Of a DNA stretch of 64,000 nt, positions 56,441 to 64,000 are shown piece by piece. The stretch is from Lunularia cruciata. Its lineage: Eukaryota; Streptophyta; Marchantiopsida; Lunulariales; Lunulariaceae. The position numbers were made by a program, and so were the translations under genes. A model generated the notes under the pieces. The model made no database searches. It saw only the letters and a program-made list of their open reading frames with translations, and had not been told where the DNA came from. The DNA lies in assembly GCA_948567375.1 (NCBI GenBank), contig OX419757.1, positions 14,198,001-14,262,000 of the forward strand, read 5' to 3'. Each line of letters begins with the position of its first letter. The stretch's first letter is position 1.

Positions 56441-58567
56441 TCATTCTGGATTTGTACCATACCAGAATGCCTGGGACTGAAGGGTAACAGTATCTTTGTA
56501 CTTCCTCCCAGTCCCAGGGCGTACCCCGCCAGTTATCCAGTCATCGGACTGAACCCAGGCTTCTCGCTGGAAATCTAAAATTCCGAGCACCGCTCCACCT
56601 TTCCAGCAAGTTGTGGGTGCATCTGTACGGTTTTGAAGAACCGCTACTGTGTCCACAGCTTCGTGTGCAGGAATACCATGCAAGACTCTTTCCTCGACCG
56701 CATCTACCAGTCCCCTTGTGAGTGCAACACCTCCAACCAGCTGAATGCTTCCAAATAGCTTTTTCTGAATATCAGCCCTCCCACTTGAGAGAATGCTGAT
56801 AACAATGGCTTGAGCAAGGCCAACTGAAGGCTCCTCCGTCCTAGATCGTGCATTACCATCTTCGTCGTCCATGGGCGCATCAGACTTGCTGGCTGATGGG
56901 AAACCTCCACCATTAGCCCCGAACGGAATCCCTACTTCAAGAGCCTCAGGTCTCTTTACTGTTTCTACATGAAGTGAATCATCAAGCACGTCTTCATGAT
57001 CTACATGGAACCAAGGTCGTAAGCTTGGATACTCCTCTGGTGCAAGAAGGGAAGGGTAAAATAGGCCCATCACAGGCACACACAATGCCTTCAGGTAAGC
57101 CTTATAGACACGGGTGGGTTTTCCTGCGTCCCGAAAATGAATATCTACTACTGCTTGCTGCTCTCCTTCAACAATCAAACAACTCTCTTCTTTAATGTGT
57201 TCCAACAATTCTAGGTCAAGAGGATCAAGTAGTGGGTCAGTTTCTATGGGAGGCCACGTCCGCCACCTACGTTGAACCCAAAGGAGACAGCGAGATATGT
57301 CCTCACCACCAAAAGGCAGAATTATCCGTGTCGACGGGAGAGCCACCCCGTCCTCAATGCAAATAATAGACGTTATTTGAGCGCCCATATTCACAACACA
57401 GGCGGATGATATTCCATTGCCAAAAGTTGCTGTGACGGATTCCTGATGGATCACTACAGATCGGAATTTCAGATCCTTCAACACTATGGTAACCAGCTCC
57501 TTAATCTCTCGATTGTCTAAAGTGTCTGGGATAACTAGCACTACTGAATATTGATGTCGATTTTTAGGAGCAAGAGATAGCTCCTCTTCAAACACCCAAT
57601 TCCATATGAAAAAGATATCATCACAAACCTGCTGCAAAGAATATTGTGGCAGGATGTTAAAACGACCTCTGCAGATAGGTCTCCTCAAAAAGTAGGGCTC
57701 TACTGCAGGTATTCTTAAAGCCTCCTCGCCACAAATGTATCTTCGATATTTGCGACGTTCTTCCCTTGGCTTCATATCTTGCCCTTGAGCTGATGATACC
57801 GGTGTTACGTCTTCCGTCAGTCTGACCTCCACATGAATTTCTGAGTCCGATCCTTCCTGGCTCCCTCTTTTGGATACAGCTACATTCCCGTGAATATCTG
57901 TACCAACCTCTCTATGCAGATCGTCGTCATTCTCATCGGGTATCGTTTGCTCCATAATTTCACAAATTTCCTTTTCAGCTTTCACGGAGACATCCTCTTC
58001 CATGTCCTGACCCGTTTCGACTTCAGCTTCAGCTTCAGCATCAGCTTCGACATCTCCAGAAACCAAGGAGGAGCTTTCAGATTTCACTACATTGTCTACA
58101 TTCTCGGCAGTGGACAGCGAGGTGGTGACTGGAGCATCGCCTTCGCTTTCCTGTCCTTCAACCATCACTTGCGTCCAATAGAAAGATTCCTCATCCTCCT
58201 CCAGGTCATAACTTTTCCACCTCTGCACATCATTCCCAGGTCCTTCCTGGTCAGGGTTTAGGGGTTTCATTTTCAGCTGCAACTCAACCATTTGACATAT
58301 CTCATCGCGCTCCGGTCTCCTCACTGCTGGGGCAAACGAACTCGAGGAGAACCTAACCTCCGGAACTGATCCTTTTGTCCGTAACGGTTCTCCATCGCCT
58401 CTTCCCTTCGGCTGCAAGACATGGTGTGCAATACAATGAGGTACGATCACAGGGACCTGTTGAGTTGCAATCCCCACGCGTAAATTCGCCGAGCCGAAAT
58501 TGATGACAACCACATCGGAGCCTCTCTCCGCAATTAAATGCGAAGGCACCACGGACTTGATATCCAT
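56441..58567 (-). CDS. ARP9: Actin-related protein 9 (INO80-type ARP8 homologue)
   Basis: A 708-aa protein in one exon. Plant ARP9 is the counterpart of yeast and animal Arp8, a subunit of the INO80 chromatin-remodelling complex that helps bind nucleosomes; it acts in the nucleus. The N-terminus SHLIAERGSDVVVINFGSAN matches plant ARP9, as do IPAVEPYFLRRPICRG, YSVVLVIPDTLDNREIKELV, SVTATFGNGISSACVVNMGA (actin phosphate-loop 2 region), the adenosine-type SIQLVGGVALTRGLVDAVEE and the C-terminal ILDFQREAWVQSDDWITGG. A long acidic insertion (about 140-260, rich in E and D with EADAEAEAEVE) sits inside the actin fold and makes the protein longer than Arabidopsis ARP9 (about 600 aa). The start at 58567 is supported by homology from residue 1. 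No introns are visible. Confidence 0.92.
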   Translation of the reverse strand: MDIKSVVPSHLIAERGSDVVVINFGSANLRVGIATQQVPVIVPHCIAHHVLQPKGRGDGEPLRTKGSVPEVRFSSSSFAPAVRRPERDEICQMVELQLKMKPLNPDQEGPGNDVQRWKSYDLEEDEESFYWTQVMVEGQESEGDAPVTTSLSTAENVDNVVKSESSSLVSGDVEADAEAEAEVETGQDMEEDVSVKAEKEICEIMEQTIPDENDDDLHREVGTDIHGNVAVSKRGSQEGSDSEIHVEVRLTEDVTPVSSAQGQDMKPREERRKYRRYICGEEALRIPAVEPYFLRRPICRGRFNILPQYSLQQVCDDIFFIWNWVFEEELSLAPKNRHQYSVVLVIPDTLDNREIKELVTIVLKDLKFRSVVIHQESVTATFGNGISSACVVNMGAQITSIICIEDGVALPSTRIILPFGGEDISRCLLWVQRRWRTWPPIETDPLLDPLDLELLEHIKEESCLIVEGEQQAVVDIHFRDAGKPTRVYKAYLKALCVPVMGLFYPSLLAPEEYPSLRPWFHVDHEDVLDDSLHVETVKRPEALEVGIPFGANGGGFPSASKSDAPMDDEDGNARSRTEEPSVGLAQAIVISILSSGRADIQKKLFGSIQLVGGVALTRGLVDAVEERVLHGIPAHEAVDTVAVLQNRTDAPTTCWKGGAVLGILDFQREAWVQSDDWITGGVRPGTGRKYKDTVTLQSQAFWYGTNPE

Positions 58568-61500
58568 TTCTCCTGCCCTGAACCCTCTTCAGCAACAAAA
58601 ATTTAGATAAAGCCACCACGTCTGACGCATCCTTCTTCAAGACTCAGAACCTTCCAAACCCAAGATTGCACCACCATCTCTGTCCTGGGGCTCACGTAAA
58701 CCCCAAACCTCAAAACCTAATTCTGGAACCTCCCCGTTTGTGCACAAACAAGGGAAATTGCACATATCCTCTCTTCCGAAATAACCCCAAGGATCATATA
58801 CTCCACTCCTTGACATTCGAATCTTGATTCACTCAAACTGGACAAAGATCTCGAACATAAAAGTCCGTAAATGTTGTCTCTCGAGTTTCGACGTAAACCC
58901 TGTGCTCGCCATCCACCGAGCCTTCATACCGAATTTGCCGCAATTGATCTCGAATGTCTTGAAGAGATCCACAAAACTAGACGCGATTTAACTTTCGTAA
59001 ATTAATGGATAGTCCGATCGAACAGCTGCGCTATGACAAGAGCTCTCAGCTTCGTCAATCAAAATATGAAATTTGTGCATTTAATCGTGAGTTGCTTGGG
59101 AAGAAGCTTTGCTACTGTGGTGTCTTCCCGCCCGCTGCATACGAATGTCGCTCCTGCGTGCAAATCAGGATAATACCGGAAATGTAGGTAGAAGGATGCG
59201 ACGTCGGATGTGGACAAGTTCTCGGGCTTATCACGTTCTCAAGACGAATCCGGTAATTTCCCGGGAGTAGTAAGTACGAAAAATTACAAATGTTTTTGTG
59301 GTGGATAATATTTTTGTAAATCGGGTTTAGGCCTGTAGGCTATGAATATTCAGACCCCAGCGTAACCTTCTTCTAAAAAGACGTTTACACCTCCTCTCCT
59401 CGCATACTATGAATATTCACAGTGGGGACATAGATCCTAAAAAGAAGAATATATCATGACATTTAAGATTTCAGAATTTGTTTATGAAAAGTTAAAGCGA
59501 GATGACATTTTCGATAGTAAAAAGAACTTGTAAGCATCAAAAGATATACGAGGTTTTAAAACGAAGACCTCCTTCCTTAAGTATAGCAAATTGTATCCAA
59601 AATTGAAAGAATATTTATTTATTTATTTATTCATATATTTATATAGAGAATAATAAAATATGTCTATTGCAAATTCTTTATAAAATCTTTCATTGGGATC
59701 GTGTATCTATATATACACGATTTGTGATAGATATATCTCGTTACTCTATGTATATATACCCAAAAAGTGTGAACTTTGGAAGATATTTATAATTTTAATT
59801 GCCCAATAATGTTTATTTTTATCCTTGGTTTCACGAAATGAAAATTAATTGTCTACACTTTCAGTTAGATCCCAAACGTCTCCTGGTTGGAGTATCAGAT
59901 GCTCCAAAATTGCAAATATAGGAAAAAACTCAAAGGAATTGTCCAGATAATTTAAAAGATCATGAAATATCCGATAAAATTAAAACATTCTAGGTTAAGA
60001 TAAACCTCGTCGCCCAAAAACGCGGTCGCCTCTTCCTGGAAGAGGCGACCGCAGTTATTTGCCGCATTGCCGTTTATATATCGCCCTTCCAAACAGGCGG
60101 CCGGTTTTCCCAACTTTGTGCCGTACGGATATCGATAAACGTCGTAAAACGACAAAATGGACATGGGATATTGTCTTTACAGATGAAATCAAACAAGCTT
60201 GAACTTTGTCGTTTCATTCAGTTCACCTGGCGTCGTGTGTTCTAATTCCAAATGATAGACCTGGAACCTGCAGGATAAGATATTTATCATTTTCCTGAAA
60301 ATTAAATAGAAAAGCTACGGTGTCTTATTTCAGACATTTACACTCTATGAATCTAACATGGTCATATTTCTTTTGGAAAAATTTGTCGTTTTAGCTTGGT
60401 GTAATGTTCTTGCCAAAGGAAGGTATTTATAGGTCGATCCTGAAGATTAAATTTGATTTATAAGGATCATCATGGTAAACATTACAATGATTTTAAAAGA
60501 TATAATGAATGGGGATTAACATTTTCAGACAATATATATGTAAATGATGTTCGTTGATGCAGATTACAAGATTTCGGCGAAGATCTATGTATAACGTATG
60601 TTCATAATTTCAATAGAAAACATCTAAACTTCACTCCAATTCAACTTTTTATCCTTCTGTATCATCCCAAACTTCCCGTTTGACTTCTCAATGTGCTTTA
60701 TATTTATATTTATATGGTAATTAATATAATTAATCGTTAATCATTTTAACTAGGTCTTTTCTGTTATTTCCTGAAAAGTTAACACGAGGATGGATGAGAT
60801 TGAGATCTCTTGCCTAATAATATGATTGATGATTTGCTCATTTGATAAAGAACTTTATTCATCTACTATTATATTAATTTATCTATATTAAATTGAAAAA
60901 ATTCATTTAAATTTACATTTTTTAATTCAACTGGAGATCTAAACAAACCGTATTCTACTCAACCAACCTCGTGGGTTATCAAAGTAACTTTGCCAAGGAG
61001 AAATGTCAGAGATACTGACGTGTCCAGTTCACTTGATTGTATTTTCACTTCTAGAGTAAATGATCGCATGAATAACACTGTACTTGATTTCCTTAAACCC
61101 CTTGATTTTCGGAATTTGAGACAATAACAACTTCACTCTGGTTGTATCAATACGAGTATTATCTTTTACAAGTTTATGCGGAGTAACCAAATTCTTCAAA
61201 TGAGTGCCTAGATTTCTAGAAGGCATGGGCTTGACATCTAGATGACTTATGGAGCCGCAGGAGAGAGTGTGGAGACGGGAGATACGTGGGTGGGAAGACA
61301 TATCTATAATTCATGAGGGTTCCCTAATATACAATACTCGATTGAATAGTCTATTCTATTCATTTTCCCATTTCGGTTCCCATTTCGGTTCCATTGCCAT
61401 GTAGATTGAAGACTATGGAGAATGGAGTGAAAGTTATGAGTATTTTTAGTTTTGTTAGGGTTTAGAGTGATTATTATATACTGGAGTGATGTATTGAGAA

Positions 61501-61660
61501 ATTTATTTTTTATAGTTTGGATTTTATGATTAAGTTCCATGTGAATTTAGTTTAAAAATTTTGGATATAGAAATTGAAAGTTATGAGAGTTTTTAGTTTT
61601 TAGAGTTTGGAGAGATTGTTTTCTTATGTAAGTTGGGATGTGAGTGGTCGTGGTTTTGCA
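58568..61660. other. ARP9 promoter and AT-rich intergenic region
   Basis: 58568-59200 should contain the ARP9 promoter and 5' UTR. From about 59.3 kb the sequence is strongly AT-rich, with simple TATA and ATTT runs near 59610 and 60700. A GC-rich island at 60010-60135 contains a perfect 15-bp palindrome and the block shared with 53345-53382. No gene was recognised; minus frames at 61029-61301 and 61304-61540 have no domain. Confidence 0.5.
60022..60052. repeat. Perfect 15-bp GC-rich inverted repeat, 1-nt spacer
   Basis: GCGGTCGCCTCTTCC at 60022-60036 is exactly complementary to 60038-60052 around a single T. Its left arm resembles the LINE terminal sequence GCGGTCGCCTTCTT. Confidence 0.88.
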
Positions 61661-62089
61661 GATATTGGAAGATATGGAGAGAAACAGCATGTGTTACTAT
61701 CATTATTCTTGTGCTAGCCATGGCTACACCTTCCCATGTGGGGTCGCATAGAGCGGCTCGGGATACACCATGCTACGTGACATCGACATTTTACCTCGCA
61801 AGGGGTAAAGACCCATGTGTGAAGGATGCACAAGGACTATGATTTGACCACTTGGGATGCTCACGTGAGACAAGCGACCACATTGACAACATTGACACTT
61901 GCGATTATGCATGCTTCTTCTATCCTTTCGTTGATCGTTCCAGGGATATTGATCTAGTCGTGGGATTGGTTAGCTTCTCAACCATTTTGGGATTATTTGA
62001 GACTAGTTTTCCATGTCTATGTTTATTCCATAGGCTACCCGCACACTCCATGATGAGGTTAGACAGGCTTTTCGCCTACCACTTGATCG
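61661..62089. other. Possible 5' region of the LINE copy
   Basis: Two plus-strand open frames, 61633-61842 and 61852-62094, precede the recognisable LINE coding sequence in the same orientation. They have no clear domain, and no other copy in the window covers this region for comparison, so the element's 5' end cannot be placed. Confidence 0.3.
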
Positions 62090-64000
62090 TTTAGCACGTG
62101 ATCTCTTGGACAAGTTAGCATGGTTCTTATTCCTCCTATTCCCTTGATGGTGTCTTCGTTATGCTAGAGGAGGATGTGCGGGGCATAGAGAGGTGGCGGC
62201 TAGATTTTGTCAATTCCGAGCGGAAGATTGGGTAGCCCTTCAAGAGGAGTTTGTTAGGGCTACACGATTTAGGAGATAGGCATCACCACAAGATACCACA
62301 GAGTCCACTCAATTACAACGGTGTAGGATATTGGGTTAGGCAGGAGAGTTTAGTAGAGCAGCACGAGCGCTACACCCTTTGTCTATGGTGAGTCCTACTG
62401 ATGATACTATCTCTTCCCTATGCTCACTATATCCTATAGTAGTAGAGGGACTACCACTAGAGGTCTTAGATTATCAGCCTGAGCAACCTTTATGTCTTGA
62501 TAGGTCTCTATTTACACAAGCATTGTGCACTACCCCTCGCCTTTCCTCAAGAGGCTTGTCAGGGATGGTTTATAAGCACCTTGGACATTACTTCCAAGTA
62601 GATGATCCTTCTAGTGGTTTTACCAAGTTGTTTGAGGTGGTTGCAGTAGTAGCGAGAGGAGACATTCCTATGTCTATTAGTCAGGTGTTAGGTGCTAGTC
62701 GACTTCTTGCGATGGAGAAGGACACATGGGTGTAATACCAAGGGTTAGCCATATGATCTAGATGTGAAATTCGGTTTAGTAACATCTAGAATGATGTTAT
62801 ACATGATGGTCAAAAAAGATCAGATTGAAGTATCACCAAAAGAGTACTTCTACTAATAGGGCAAAAACCAAAATAGACTTGAGAACCTTAGAACCAATAG
62901 TTAGACATATGATTTAAAGGTGAGAATTGGTTTGGTAACATCTAGAAGGATGTTACCCATGATGGACTAAACAGATCAGAAAGAGGTATCACCAAAAGGG
63001 GACTTCTACTAATAGAGTAGGAACCGAAATATGCCTGAAATCTTTGAAGGCAATTTCGGAGGCCTAAACGGATGAATTAGGCCTCAAAAATGTGTACTTT
63101 GCCCCCCCCCCCCCAAACAAAGGATAGGCTGGCCTTCCTCCCCCTTGGTTTGTCTCGTCAAGATTCCTACATGAAGATTCCCTAAAAGATTCCCTCTAGT
63201 CAAAGCTCATTTGACCAACCAGATAGGACCTAGACCAGACAGGTCACCCATCCAAGTAAGTAATCCAAGGGTGGAGCTTGCTGACATGTCACCTATCTGT
63301 GTCCCTAATCCTATGGTGGAGCTTCCTTGGAGGAGATCCTCTTTGTCTATATAATAAAGAGAAGGTGCTCACTTGGGGCATCGAATGTTTGAGTGTGCAA
63401 TCTGTGTTTTCTCTCTTCTCTTGTCCTCGGAGTATTACAATGGGGCATTAGACCGATTGCTATTAGAGAGATCTTTTGTGTTTGGTCAATCGTACCATTG
63501 TCCTTCAGCATCATTTTCACTTTCAACAGCACCTCAACCCACATCAGTTTGGAGTAGCTACACCTTGAGGCTATATCTCTAGGCATTAGAGCACTCCTAG
63601 ATATCCATCCGAAGTGGGTTGTCCTACATGTGGATGTTGAGAATGCTTTCAATAATTTCTCACAAGCATCCATCTTTAGAGAGCTTAGGGAGGCTGGTGG
63701 ATCCTTACAAGTCTCATTCCTTTTGTGCGGTTTTTTATGGTTCTCATGCTTCCCTTTACTACCAGCACGGTGGTTCACAAGAAGGAGTCACCGTCTTGAA
63801 TCAACTATAGGTAAATGTAAGGGAGATCTTTTGGGGGGACACTCATTTGCCATGGCTCACTTTAGAGCTCTCCTATTTACTACTTTGGCCATGCCAGGTT
63901 GAGTATTTCTCTCATTGGCAGATGATATACACATAGTAGGCCCTATAGATCAGATTAGGTAGACCTTTGACTACTTGACTATCAAACTACATCTAGTAGG
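62090..64000 (+). pseudogene. LINE copy, 5' portion, cut by a solo LTR and by the window end
   Basis: A plus-strand copy of the same LINE family. The part shared with the 46272 copy starts near 62395; upstream reading (about 62200-62395) extends the element's 5' coding region (VALQEEF, then GEFSRAARALHPLSM). The first reverse transcriptase part (62379-62730, LPLEVLDYQPEQPLCLDRSL, GLSGMVYKHL, MSISQVLGASRLL) is interrupted by the solo LTR at 62731-63439, after which the coding sequence resumes at CATTAGACCGATTGC. Motif A VDVENAFNNFSQASI is at about 63630, DLLGGHSFAMAHF (motif B, altered) near 63830, and LADD-equivalent ADDIHIV-like sequence follows near 63915. Frameshifts separate these blocks. 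The element continues beyond 64000. Confidence 0.85.
62731..63439 (+). mobile_element. Solo LTR (709 bp) with perfect 5-bp target duplication
   Basis: Starts TGTAATACCAAG and ends GTATTACA, flanked by ATGGG at 62726-62730 and 63440-63444. It belongs to the same family as 39938-40675, with the same internal direct repeat and TATA-like TATATAATA at 63348-63356. It carries a run of about 14 C near 63105. Removing 709 bp plus the 5-bp duplication restores the LINE reading as seen in the 48.5-kb copy. Confidence 0.93.

Noticed and set aside
63103-63118. Run of about 14 C residues as a structural or regulatory element
   Set aside because: The other solo LTR has a short CCCTCCCCC-type stretch at the equivalent site, so this is likely homopolymer slippage or a sequencing artefact.

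Overview
This is nuclear DNA from a eukaryote. Genes have introns bounded by GT/AG, there are long intergenic spaces, and most recognisable proteins have plant-type homologues: an ARP9-type actin-related protein, a DUF599 membrane protein, a plastid aldo/keto reductase of the Arabidopsis At1g06690 type, and a BABAM1/MERIT40-like protein with a plant-type sequence. A large LRR-Roc-COR (Roco) gene and a long coiled-coil gene that may be a basal-body protein suggest a non-seed land plant with flagellated sperm, most likely a bryophyte such as a moss. That placement is an inference; no marker in the window settles it.

Layout. 1-4.9 kb: no intact gene, a decayed copia-like integrase fragment, small repeats and a palindrome. 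5.0-5.8 kb (-): BABAM1-like. 7.0-11.3 kb (+): large protein of unknown function with an N-terminal coiled coil and several CxxC knuckles. 11.7-18.3 kb (-): many-exon coiled-coil gene, converging with the previous one. 20.1-20.5 kb (-): KEOPS subunit Pcc1. 24.9-26.0 kb (+): DUF599 protein. 27.0-30.9 kb (-): intronless Roco gene. 31-36 kb: mostly non-coding, with short repeats. 36-49 kb: transposon block. 50.4-53.1 kb (+): eight-exon aldo/keto reductase, reconstructed in frame to 379 aa. 53-55 kb: more transposon pieces. 56.4-58.6 kb (-): intronless ARP9. 58.6-62 kb: AT-rich intergenic DNA. 62-64 kb: another retroelement copy running off the end.

The transposon story is the most informative part. 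A degenerate Ty3/gypsy chromovirus (38675-45075) has both LTRs, a primer binding site, gag with a zinc knuckle, a single-frame pol and a chromodomain. A second LTR family is present as two solo LTRs: one nested inside the chromovirus gag (39938-40675), one inside a non-LTR element (62731-63439) with a perfect 5-bp target duplication. A non-LTR retrotransposon family with a C-terminal restriction-like endonuclease domain, unusual for a land plant, is present as one nearly intact 5'-truncated copy (46272-48837), a decayed copy (53888-54983), a 5' portion at the window end, an old divergent relative (about 36.2-37.95 kb), a 3'-tail fragment (50165-50240) and two tiny 3'-end insertions of 74 and 48 bp. 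Target-site duplications of 9-13 bp can be read around four of these.

The cellular genes are unrelated housekeeping functions (tRNA modification, chromatin remodelling, deubiquitinase scaffold, plastid redox) and do not form a pathway. No tRNA, rRNA or CRISPR array was found.
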